Part shown: in pieces, positions 56,494 to 64,000 of the stretch
How the letters are laid out: every line of letters starts with the position of its first letter
Position numbering within the stretch: position 1 is the stretch's first letter
NCBI RefSeq assembly: GCF_000599885.1
Contig: NZ_JFGT01000005.1
Span: 124,001 to 188,000 of the forward strand
Reading direction: 5' to 3'
Origin: Pantoea sp. IMH
GTDB lineage: Bacteria > Pseudomonadota > Gammaproteobacteria > Enterobacterales > Enterobacteriaceae
DNA: 64,000 nt
Notes under the pieces: generated by a model
Seen by the model: the letters and a program-made list of their open reading frames with translations, nothing else
Database searches by the model: none
What the model was told of the DNA's origin: nothing
Made by a program: the position numbers and the translations under genes

Positions 56494-58774
56494 ATCCCTG
56501 GCAGCGGTTTTCAGCCCCGACCGTTCTGACCGCCAGGCGCCCTGGCGGCAGATGGATATTTTTCAGTATCAGCCAGATCAGCAAATTGAAGAGCGCGATC
56601 GCCAGTAGTGTGACGCTGCTGTACTGAGGATGCTCACTGAAGGTGGCAACCTGATAGAAGAGCGTCGCCAGCGAATAGGCCAGATTCAGGCCCCAGAAAA
56701 CGGAAAACAGCATCCAGCGGGTACTGCTTTCGCGGGCAATCGCCCCCATAACCGATACGCAGGGCACATAAAGCAGCACAAAAATCAGATAGCTGTAGGC
56801 AGCGGCATCGTTGACAAACTTGCTGTGCATGATGCCCATCGCGCCGCTCGCCATCTCGCCGTCGCCCTTACTGGCTTCAAACGGATTGGCTAATACGCTG
56901 AGGCTGAAGGTATCCCGTACGCTCGCCCAGGTTTCCGACAGGGCATCGCCCAGCTCGGCGGTCAGGCTGAAGCTGGCCGCATCAAAGGGCTCATCATGCA
57001 GCGCCTCGGCGGTATAGAGCGTGTTCAGCGTACCGACAACAACTTCCTTCGCCATCGCCCCGGTGATCAGACCGACCGTTGCCTGCCAGTTATCATCGTG
57101 GACCCCCATTGGCGCCAGCAGCGGCGTGATCTGGCGGCTGACCGTTGCCAGCGCCGATTCATCAATGCCTGATACCGGCTGACCGCTGAAGGAGAAGCTG
57201 TTCAGGCCACCAATCAATATGCTCACCAACACGATGACCTTGCCAGCCCTGAACACAAAGCTTTTCAGCCGTTGCCAGGTTTGCAGCAGCAGGCTCTTCA
57301 GGTGCGGAACGTGCCAGGTCGGCAGTTCCATCACAAAGGGTGAAGCCTCGCCGCGCATCAGCGTATGCTTCAGCACCAGGCCGGTCAGGATTGCAGCGGC
57401 AATGCCGAGCAGATAAAGACTGAATACCACCAGCGAGCCGTGCTGGCCAAAAAACGCCGCGGCAAAGACGGCAAAGATTGCCAGCCGGGCGCCACAGGAC
57501 ATAAAGGGTGCCATCAATACGGTAATCAGCCGTTCACGCGGCGCATCCAGCGTACGGGCGCCCATCACCGAAGGCACATTACAGCCAAAACCCACAATCA
57601 GCGGCACAAATGATTTGCCCGGCAGCCCGAGTGCCTGCATCAGACGATCCATAACAAAAGCCGCCCTGGCCATATAGCCTGAGTCTTCCATCAGCGAAAG
57701 AAACAGATACATCAGACCGATTTGCGGGATCAGCGGCATAACCGTGTTGATACCGCCACCGATGCCCTGCGCCAGGAACAGCGTGAGCGGCAGCGGAAAA
57801 TGCAGCATGGCGCCTGCCCACTGCATGCCGTGAATAAAGAGCGCGGCAGAACCGAGATCGAACAAGGGTTGCAGCGCACCGCCAAGATTGATCGCCATAA
57901 AAAACATCAGGTACATCACCAGCAAAAATACCGGCAGGCCCAGCCAGCGGTTCATCACCAGCCTGTCCAGCCTGGCCGAAAGCTGATGCGGCGTCGCCCG
58001 GTCAGGTTCGATCACATGCTGGCAGACGGCTTCAATGGCCGCATAACGGGCGGTGACGATACGCAAAGGGTCATCCTGCTGACCCGGCAGCGTTGCCAGC
58101 AGCTCTGCCGCCTGGCCGATCTGTTCACGACTGTAGATATCGCCTTCCAGGGTTTGCAAGGCCAGCCAGCGCTTCTGCTGCGGCGTATAGTGAGGCGGCA
58201 TGGCATCGCACAGCGTGGCGACGTTGCGCAATACGTCGTCGGGGTAGTGAACCGTAAGTTCTCCCGGCTGGCGGGAATGGCTGTCGATGGCCGCCTTCAG
58301 CTTATCAATGCCCCGCCCGCGGTTTGAGACCAGCGGGACCACCGGGCAGCCGAGGCGTTTTTCCAGTTCGGCAATATTGATGGCTATCTGCTGATTTTCA
58401 GCAATATCCAGCATATTCAGCGCAACGATGCAGGGAATGCCCAGCGCCTGGAGCTGGAGCGTCAGGTAGAGATTACGCTCCAGATTGCTGGCATCCACGA
58501 CGTTAATCACCAGATCCGCCTCACCGCTCAGCATGTAATGACAGGCGATCTGCTCGTCAAGCGAGGTCTGATCGGAGATGGTCGTCAGCGAGTAAGTGCC
58601 GGGAAGATCGATCAGCCGCACCTTATACTGGCCGGTGATAAAGTTACCTTCCTTACGTTCAACGGTCACGCCAGCCCAGTTTCCCACGCGCTGCCGTGCG
58701 CCGGTAAGCTGATTAAACAGCGTGGTTTTACCGGCGTTAGGGTTGCCAATTAAGCCGATTGTGCAGGGTTTCAT
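56468..58774 (-). CDS. feoB: Ferrous iron permease FeoB
   Basis: Inner-membrane Fe(II) importer with an N-terminal G domain. 768 aa. G1 GNPNAGKTTLFNQL (about 10-23), G3 DLPGTYSL, G4 NMLD; membrane core with paired Gate motifs including FVPLIVGFGCNVPSVMGART and LLYVPCVSVMGA. The C-terminal cysteine tail CQGCAKSGNCH resembles the Cys-rich end of E. coli FeoB. It follows feoA after 2 bp. Confidence 0.97.
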   Translation of the reverse strand: MKPCTIGLIGNPNAGKTTLFNQLTGARQRVGNWAGVTVERKEGNFITGQYKVRLIDLPGTYSLTTISDQTSLDEQIACHYMLSGEADLVINVVDASNLERNLYLTLQLQALGIPCIVALNMLDIAENQQIAINIAELEKRLGCPVVPLVSNRGRGIDKLKAAIDSHSRQPGELTVHYPDDVLRNVATLCDAMPPHYTPQQKRWLALQTLEGDIYSREQIGQAAELLATLPGQQDDPLRIVTARYAAIEAVCQHVIEPDRATPHQLSARLDRLVMNRWLGLPVFLLVMYLMFFMAINLGGALQPLFDLGSAALFIHGMQWAGAMLHFPLPLTLFLAQGIGGGINTVMPLIPQIGLMYLFLSLMEDSGYMARAAFVMDRLMQALGLPGKSFVPLIVGFGCNVPSVMGARTLDAPRERLITVLMAPFMSCGARLAIFAVFAAAFFGQHGSLVVFSLYLLGIAAAILTGLVLKHTLMRGEASPFVMELPTWHVPHLKSLLLQTWQRLKSFVFRAGKVIVLVSILIGGLNSFSFSGQPVSGIDESALATVSRQITPLLAPMGVHDDNWQATVGLITGAMAKEVVVGTLNTLYTAEALHDEPFDAASFSLTAELGDALSETWASVRDTFSLSVLANPFEASKGDGEMASGAMGIMHSKFVNDAAAYSYLIFVLLYVPCVSVMGAIARESSTRWMLFSVFWGLNLAYSLATLFYQVATFSEHPQYSSVTLLAIALFNLLIWLILKNIHLPPGRLAVRTVGAENRCQGCAKSGNCH

Positions 58775-58776
58775 GG

Positions 58777-58998
58777 TTAAGCGCGCTCCAGCTGAAGAGA
58801 GGCGAGATCCTTTTTGCGCAGCATCAGGCTGACGCGACGCGTATCGATCTGCACGGGATCGCCAAAGGGCGCCACGCGTTTTACTTCAAAAGTGGCGCCC
58901 GGTAGCAGGCCGAGGGAGAGAAGCTTCTGGCGAAAGGCGATACTGACGTCAGGGGAAAAGCGAACGATTTTGTAGTGTTCTCTGGCAATAAGCTGCAT
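58777..58998 (-). CDS. feoA: Ferrous iron transport accessory protein FeoA
   Basis: Small SH3-like cytoplasmic protein required for FeoB activity. 73 aa; start [41 protein letters not shown] is typical. First gene of feoAB; a Fur box lies 50 bp upstream. Confidence 0.96.
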   Translation of the reverse strand: MQLIAREHYKIVRFSPDVSIAFRQKLLSLGLLPGATFEVKRVAPFGDPVQIDTRRVSLMLRKKDLASLQLERA

Positions 58999-59048
58999 AA
59001 ATCCACCCAGGCGGTTCTTGCCGCACCGTGATAATTAACAGCGTAAAT

Positions 59049-59088
59049 TATAATGAGAACCATTCTCGTAAACATTGACTCAGGACAA
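59049..59088 (-). promoter_or_regulatory. Fur box upstream of feoA
   Basis: TATAATGAGAACCATTCTC (59049-59067) matches the Fur consensus at 15 of 19 positions and contains the dyad GAGAA / TTCTC. TTGACTCAGGACAA (59075-59088) is a partial FNR-like site (left half good, right half poor); E. coli feo is controlled by both Fur and FNR. Confidence 0.68.
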
Positions 59089-59142
59089 TTTTTAATCGGG
59101 GAAGAAACGGGAAGCGCCGGACGGCACCTCCCGGAGAGACGC

Positions 59143-61476
59143 TTAACGCTTTTTACCGAACGCGGCTGCCAGCGCATCGCCCATCGCGCTGTTATTACTG
59201 GCAGCGGCCTGGGCCGGCTGACGTGGCCGCGCCTTGCCCTGCGCCGGACGTCCGTTTTCCCGATCGCTCTTACCGCCGCTGCGGCGTGACTGGGTTTCGC
59301 CTGGCTGCTCATCAAGGCGCATCGTCAGGGCAATACGCTTGCGCTGAAGATCAACCTCCATCACTTTCACTTTAACGATATCGCCTGCCTTCACCACTTT
59401 ATGCGGGTCATCAACAAACTTATCGGCCAGCGAGGAGATGTGTACCAGACCGTCCTGATGTACGCCAATATCCACAAAGGCGCCGAAGTTAGTGACGTTG
59501 GTGACCGATCCTTCCAGCACCATTCCCGGCAGCAAATCGCTCAGGGTATCAATGCCTTCAGCAAACTGGGCGGTTTTGAATTCAGGGCGCGGATCGCGAC
59601 CCGGTTTTTCCAGTTCTTTAATGATATCGGTGACGGTCGGCAGGCCGAAGCGCTCGTCGGTAAAATCGACCGCTCTCAGCGTACGCAGTCCGGCAGGGTT
59701 GCCCATCAGCGCATTCAGTGCCTCGCCGGTGGCGGCCAGGATACGCTGCACGACCGGATAGGCTTCCGGGTGCACCGTAGAAGCATCCAGCGGGTTATCA
59801 CCCTGATTGATGCGCAGGAAGCCCGCGCACTGCTCAAAGGCTTTCGGCCCCAGCCGGCTCACCTTCATTAACTGCTGGCGATTCTGAAAGCGGCCATTTT
59901 CATCACGCCAGCTGACGATATTCTGCGCCATCATTTTCGTCAGGCCTGCCACACGGGTCAGCAGCGGAACGGAGGCGGTATTCAGATCCACGCCTACGCC
60001 GTTCACACAGTCTTCCACGACGGCGTCCAGCTTCTTCGCCAGCTGGCTCTGGCTGACGTCATGCTGATACTGGCCCACGCCGATCGATTTCGGGTCGATT
60101 TTGACCAGCTCGGACAGCGGATCCTGCAACCGGCGGGCAATGGAGACGGCACCGCGCAGGGAAACATCCAGATCGGGAAACTCCAGCGCGGCCAGCTCGG
60201 AAGCGGAATAGACGGACGCGCCAGCCTCGCTGACGATGACTTTTTGCGCGGTAACCTGCGGAAACTGCTTCTGAACGTCCAGGAAGAAACGTTCGGTCTC
60301 GCGCGAGGCGGTTCCGTTGCCAATGGCTACCAGTTCCACGTTGTGACGGGTGCACAGTGCCGCAACGGCCGCCGCTGCTTTGGCTGCCTGGCCGGTATGC
60401 GGATAAATCGTGTCGGTGGCCACCACTTTGCCCGTTGCATCCACGACGGCCACTTTTACGCCGGTACGCAGTCCCGGATCGAGGCCCATCGTCGCACGCA
60501 TTCCTGCTGGCGCGGCCATCAGCAAATCGTGCAGGTTACGGGCAAAGACATTAATGGCTTCATCTTCAGCGCGCTCGCGCACCGTGCCCATCAGTTCGGT
60601 TTCCAGATGCAGCAGCACTTTAATGCGCCATGTCCAGCTGACGACCGCTTTGCGCCAGCTGTCAGCCGGAGCATTGTTGAGACGCAGATTAAGGTGTTCA
60701 GCAATAATCTGCTCACCCTGGCTTTCACGGGGCGGCTCATCGAACTGGGGATCGGCGTTCAGCGCCAGCTGCAGTACGCCTTCGTTACGACCACGGAACA
60801 TCGCCAGCGCACGGTGCGAAGGCACGGTGGCAAGCGGTTCGTGATGATCGAAATAGTCGCGGAACTTGGCGCCTTCCTCCTCTTTCCCTTCAATCACGCG
60901 TGAAACCAGATGGGCGTTCTTCCAGAGGTAATTACGTACTTTCGCCAGCAGGGAAGCATCCTCGGCAAAACGCTCCATCAGGATATAGCGTGCACCATCC
61001 AGCGCGGCTTTGGTGTCCGCGACGCCTTTATCCGCATCGACGAAGCGGGCGGCCAGCAGCTCAGGCGTCTGCGACGGATCCTGCCACAGCGTATCGGCCA
61101 GCGGTTCCAGTCCGGCTTCGATAGCGATCATGCCGCGCGTACGACGCTTTGGTTTATAAGGAAGATAGAGATCTTCCAGTTCGGTTTTACTCTGGGTGCT
61201 GCTGATGGCGCTGGCCAGTTCGTCGGTCAGCTTGCCCTGATCAGCGATCGATTTAAGAATTGCCTGGCGGCGTTCGGCCAGTTCGCGCAGGTAGACGAGG
61301 CGGGTTTCCAGCTGGCGCAGCTGGGTATCGTCCAGCCCGCCGGTCACTTCCTTACGATAGCGTGCGATAAAGGGCACGGTATTTCCTTCATCCAGCAGAC
61401 GAACAGCGGCTTCAACCTGTTCTGCCCTGGCCTGAAGCTCACTTGCAATTAGGTGGCTCAGCGAATCTTTCATCAT
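59143..61476 (-). CDS. yhgF: Tex-family RNA-binding transcription accessory protein YhgF
   Basis: 777 aa Tex family protein with a YqgF/RuvX-like nuclease-fold domain ([18 protein letters not shown], about residues 325-340), helix-hairpin-helix motifs ([18 protein letters not shown]) and an S1 RNA-binding domain ([20 protein letters not shown], about 645-665), then a basic disordered tail. Affects transcription/translation fidelity in relatives. Located between feo and greB as in E. coli. Confidence 0.95.
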   Translation of the reverse strand: MMKDSLSHLIASELQARAEQVEAAVRLLDEGNTVPFIARYRKEVTGGLDDTQLRQLETRLVYLRELAERRQAILKSIADQGKLTDELASAISSTQSKTELEDLYLPYKPKRRTRGMIAIEAGLEPLADTLWQDPSQTPELLAARFVDADKGVADTKAALDGARYILMERFAEDASLLAKVRNYLWKNAHLVSRVIEGKEEEGAKFRDYFDHHEPLATVPSHRALAMFRGRNEGVLQLALNADPQFDEPPRESQGEQIIAEHLNLRLNNAPADSWRKAVVSWTWRIKVLLHLETELMGTVRERAEDEAINVFARNLHDLLMAAPAGMRATMGLDPGLRTGVKVAVVDATGKVVATDTIYPHTGQAAKAAAAVAALCTRHNVELVAIGNGTASRETERFFLDVQKQFPQVTAQKVIVSEAGASVYSASELAALEFPDLDVSLRGAVSIARRLQDPLSELVKIDPKSIGVGQYQHDVSQSQLAKKLDAVVEDCVNGVGVDLNTASVPLLTRVAGLTKMMAQNIVSWRDENGRFQNRQQLMKVSRLGPKAFEQCAGFLRINQGDNPLDASTVHPEAYPVVQRILAATGEALNALMGNPAGLRTLRAVDFTDERFGLPTVTDIIKELEKPGRDPRPEFKTAQFAEGIDTLSDLLPGMVLEGSVTNVTNFGAFVDIGVHQDGLVHISSLADKFVDDPHKVVKAGDIVKVKVMEVDLQRKRIALTMRLDEQPGETQSRRSGGKSDRENGRPAQGKARPRQPAQAAASNNSAMGDALAAAFGKKR

Positions 61477-61571
61477 GGGTTACTTTATGGCTATAAGACA
61501 GCGGTAAGTTATACGGTTTGCGGGGGCAAATTGCCAGCGCATGGCTGGCCAGATGCGCAATAACCGTGCGG

Positions 61572-62051
61572 TCAGGATGGGTTAATATAATCAATATTCA
61601 CCACATACCAGGTGGCTTCGCCGGCTGGCGTCATCACCGTGGCAACGTCTCCGGTCTCTTTTTTTAACAGGGCGCGCGCCATCGGTGAATCAATGGAGAT
61701 GTAGTCTTTACGGCCAAAGATTTCGTCATAGCCGACGATGCGAAAGCGCTTCAGCTCGCCGTCGTCATTCTCCACTTCCACCCAGGCGCCAAAGAAGACT
61801 TTGCCATCCTGCTGCGGCGAGTAGTCGACAATGCGCAGCTGCTCCAGACACTTGGTCAGATAGCGGACGCGGCGGTCGATCTCACGCAGGCGCTTCTTAT
61901 TGTACTGATAATCAGCGTTTTCACTCCGGTCGCCAAGGCTCGCCGCCCAGGTCACTTTTTTGGTCACTTCCGGGCGTTCGGTGCGCCAGAGAAAGTCCAG
62001 CTCGGCTTTCAGCTTATCGAATCCTTCGCGGGTAATCAGTTTGGTTCTCAT
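61572..62051 (-). CDS. greB: Transcription elongation factor GreB
   Basis: Stimulates cleavage of backtracked transcripts by RNA polymerase. 159 aa: N-terminal coiled coil (about residues 1-77) with YQYNKKRLREIDRRVRYLTK, whose acidic tip (DRSENADYQ, including the catalytic Asp/Glu) inserts into the secondary channel, and C-terminal FKBP-like domain RIVGYDEIFGRKDYISIDSP. GreB rather than GreA by length and the KTNW-like N-terminus MRTKLITREGFDKLK. Confidence 0.95.
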   Translation of the reverse strand: MRTKLITREGFDKLKAELDFLWRTERPEVTKKVTWAASLGDRSENADYQYNKKRLREIDRRVRYLTKCLEQLRIVDYSPQQDGKVFFGAWVEVENDDGELKRFRIVGYDEIFGRKDYISIDSPMARALLKKETGDVATVMTPAGEATWYVVNIDYINPS

Positions 62052-62304
62052 CCGGCAACGGCCATCTTCAGTGAAACAATGGGCGTCATTGTAATCACTC
62101 TGACGTAGTTATTCATCATCAGTGGCTGTTGCCTTATCTGCGGTTTTTCCTCTCTTTTTTACAATGTGGATCAGGGCTGAGAAATCTTTACTTTCTTGCC
62201 AGGTTTTTCGCCGCCCTGTCGCTGACGGAAAGGGGAAAACGCGGGCGTGGCGTAGAGTAGCGATAACGACCATGATTTTTTGGGCAAAGGGAAGGGATCC
62301 TGAC

Positions 62305-63594
62305 ATGACGCATCTGAACGTTCTTGAGCTGGGGGCCGATCCGACCGGCGCCACACTTTCAACGCGTGCGCTACAGCAGGCGATCGATCGCGCATCGCCT
62401 GGCGATAGAGTGGTTATTCCACCGGGCCGCTTCCTGACCGGTTCCCTGTTTCTGAAAAGCGAGATGACGCTCTGGCTCGCTGAGGGCGCGGTGCTGCTGG
62501 GAAGCGAGCAGCTCGCTGACTATAAAACGATCTGGACCCGGGTGGCGGGCATCGATATGTCCTGGCCAGCCGGCATCATTAATATTAACGGCTGTCAGCG
62601 GGTGGAAGTCGCCGGTCCGGGCGTGATTGACGGGCAGGGCAGATACTGGTGGCATCGCTTCTGGGGAGAGGATGAACAGGGAGGCATGCTGGCGGATTAC
62701 AGCGCGCGCGGCCTGCGCTGGGTTGTGGATTATGAGTGCCAGCGGCCACGCAATCTGGTGGTTTATCAAAGTGAAAACATTACCTTACGCGATTTCACCA
62801 GCCGGGAATCCGGGTTCTGGAACATCCATCTCTGTTATTCCCGCGACATTCTGCTGACGGGGGCCACAGTCAGTAATTCAGCTGGACCGAGTACGGATGG
62901 CATTGATATCGACTCCTGCCAGCGGGTCACGGTCGAACAGTGTGTCATCTCCTGCAACGATGACAATATCTGCGTTAAATCGGGACGCGGTTTACTGGCT
63001 CAGCAGCAGGCTGAAACGGCCAGAGAAATTATTATCCGCCAGTGTGAGCTGCATAAAGGCTCCGGCATCACGCTGGGAAGTGAAACCTCCGGCGGCATTG
63101 AACAGGTGACTATCGAGCACAACTGCTTTTTCGGCACCGGTGTGGGCTTTCGCATCAAATCTGCCCGCAACCGCGGCGGCTGGATCAACGCGATCGTGGT
63201 TCGCCATCTGACCATGACGGATGTGCGCTTTCCTTTTCTGATGCAGCTCAACTGGTTCCCGCAGTACAGCTACGCTTCCAGCGCCGCTTCTGAGGATTTT
63301 CCTCCCCACTGGCAGGCGATCCGGCAAGGGGTGGAAGGCGAAGCGGGGCTGACCACCGTCGCGGATATCACCCTGCGCCATATCACCGCCACCCTGACGA
63401 CAAACCGCTTTTCCCGCGCTTTTTTCATTGAGGGATGTGAAGAAAATCCGGTTAAGAATATGACGTTTAACCATATTACTGTGCAGGCGAGGGAATTTGG
63501 CAAAATAGCGGGTGTGGAGAATTTGCAGTTCAGTGACGTGAGCGTGACTTCTCCTGCTTTGACCCGCGATGAAAATGATACTTATGAACGCTGA
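62305..63594 (+). CDS. GH28 family glycosidase (polygalacturonase-like), cytoplasmic
   Basis: Right-handed beta-helix protein of the polygalacturonase family, 429 aa from ATG 62305 (MTHLNVLELGADPTGATLST) with AAGGGAAG upstream. No signal peptide is seen, so it probably acts in the cytosol on imported oligogalacturonides or related uronides. GH28 active-site motifs: STDGID (Asp198, usually NTD), NDDN (Asp219/Asp220) and FRIKS (283-285). The usual catalytic-site GHG is replaced by GSG (252-254, in KGSGITLGSE). The His loss could mean a different substrate or lowered activity. It interrupts the usual greB-ompR adjacency. Confidence 0.85.
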   Translation: MTHLNVLELGADPTGATLSTRALQQAIDRASPGDRVVIPPGRFLTGSLFLKSEMTLWLAEGAVLLGSEQLADYKTIWTRVAGIDMSWPAGIININGCQRVEVAGPGVIDGQGRYWWHRFWGEDEQGGMLADYSARGLRWVVDYECQRPRNLVVYQSENITLRDFTSRESGFWNIHLCYSRDILLTGATVSNSAGPSTDGIDIDSCQRVTVEQCVISCNDDNICVKSGRGLLAQQQAETAREIIIRQCELHKGSGITLGSETSGGIEQVTIEHNCFFGTGVGFRIKSARNRGGWINAIVVRHLTMTDVRFPFLMQLNWFPQYSYASSAASEDFPPHWQAIRQGVEGEAGLTTVADITLRHITATLTTNRFSRAFFIEGCEENPVKNMTFNHITVQAREFGKIAGVENLQFSDVSVTSPALTRDENDTYER

Positions 63595-63872
63595 ATTCTG
63601 CCTAGTAGCGGGTAAAAACGGCTATTTAGGGAGGTTAAGGAGTCTGAGGCAGGAAGATCATTTTTTAACGCCGTCCGAACCTGCCTTCCAGCCGATACCC
63701 CGGGGAAAACGCCGATCTTTCGCGCCAAAAGAGAATGAAAAATAAGGATAAGTTGCTGTTTAATATGCTTTGTAACAATTTCGGCTACAATATAAACCAT
63801 TATTGACTGTTACATTCAGGCATCTTTTTTAAGAATAATGGTGCAGGCAATGGCGCCTTTGGGAGTATCGAT
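63595..63872. promoter_or_regulatory. ompR upstream region
   Basis: AT-rich 278 bp containing the ompR-envZ promoter. A plausible sigma-70 element is TTGTAACAATTTCGGCTACAAT (read as -35 TTGTAA and -10 TACAAT, about 10 bp spacing), which is too short, so the exact promoter is not fixed. A short minus-strand frame here is not credible. Confidence 0.4.
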
Positions 63873-64000
63873 ATGCAAGAAAATTATAAAATCCTGGTCG
63901 TCGATGACGACATGCGCTTACGTGCGTTGCTTGAGCGCTATCTGACCGAACAGGGCTTCCAGGTTCGCAGCGTGGCGAACGCCGAACAGATGGATCGCCT
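63873..64000 (+). CDS. ompR: Response regulator OmpR (partial, 5' end)
   Basis: The first 42 codons read MQENYKILVVDDDMRLRALL and continue to the window edge, identical in pattern to E. coli OmpR. The receiver-domain acidic pocket DDD (residues 11-13) is present. OmpR controls porin genes in response to osmolarity with the sensor EnvZ, expected just beyond the edge. Confidence 0.98.
   Translation, partial: MQENYKILVVDDDMRLRALLERYLTEQGFQVRSVANAEQMDR

Noticed and set aside
63582-63800. 72-codon minus-strand frame before ompR
   Set aside because: Covers the ompR promoter region and lacks a ribosome-binding site or family resemblance.

Overview
The window is a chromosomal segment of a gamma-proteobacterium of the order Enterobacterales. 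Nearly every gene is a recognisable orthologue of the E. coli 76-77 min region (yhhT to ompR), largely in the same order. The extra or missing genes suggest the plant- and environment-associated family Erwiniaceae (Erwinia/Pantoea-like), but that placement is an inference; the genus cannot be fixed from this window. I see no rRNA, tRNA, insertion sequence, prophage or CRISPR array.

Layout. 1-4.5 kb: 5'-half of yhhT and a three-gene binding-protein ABC importer (ATPase, binding protein, fused permease), preceded by a 31-codon ORF. 4.5-16.8 kb: yhhS, dcrB, yhhQ, tusA, zntA with a textbook MerR-type promoter, yhhN, yhhM, yhhL, rsmD, then ftsY-ftsE-ftsX and rpoH. ftsY carries a recent in-frame expansion of a 48-bp repeat. 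17-28.3 kb: panZ, a branched-chain amino-acid importer (livK, livHMGF) and a phosphate-controlled glycerol-3-phosphate importer (ugpBAECQ) behind a Pho-box array. 28.4-35.6 kb: yhhA, ggt, the Fur-controlled small RNA RyhB, yhhW, gntR, gntK, yhgN, asd. 36.3-45.7 kb: the glycogen operon glgBXCAP. 45.8-49.5 kb: glpD and the divergent glpEGR. 49.5-54.2 kb: malQ without malP or malT (a 29-codon ORF resembling the MalP N-terminus lies upstream), nfuA, gntX, bioH. 54.4-64 kb: a small DUF1471 periplasmic protein, a YcjM-like phosphorylase, feoAB without feoC, tex, greB, a GH28 gene, and the start of ompR.

How it works together. The region mixes core functions (signal-recognition receptor, division ABC complex, heat-shock sigma factor, lysine/methionine precursor synthesis) with carbon storage (glgBXCAP plus malQ), glycerol and glycerophosphodiester use (ugp, glp), gluconate entry (gntRK) and iron handling. 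Two sites carry good Fur boxes (ryhB and feoA), so iron supply and iron sparing are probably both Fur-controlled; the fbp-like importer carries none that I can see. Accessory genes appear as single-gene or single-operon differences from the E. coli layout: the ABC operon between yhhT and yhhS, the DUF1471 gene and GH13_18 phosphorylase between bioH and feoB, and the GH28 gene between greB and ompR. Genes present in E. coli but missing here are livJ, gntU, yhhX/yhhY, malT, malP and feoC.

I found no clearly new multi-gene system. The observations most worth a second look are RyhB, the ftsY repeat expansion, the small ORF coupled to the ABC ATPase, the malP-like scar, the isolated YcjM-like phosphorylase and the GH28 protein with an altered active-site motif.
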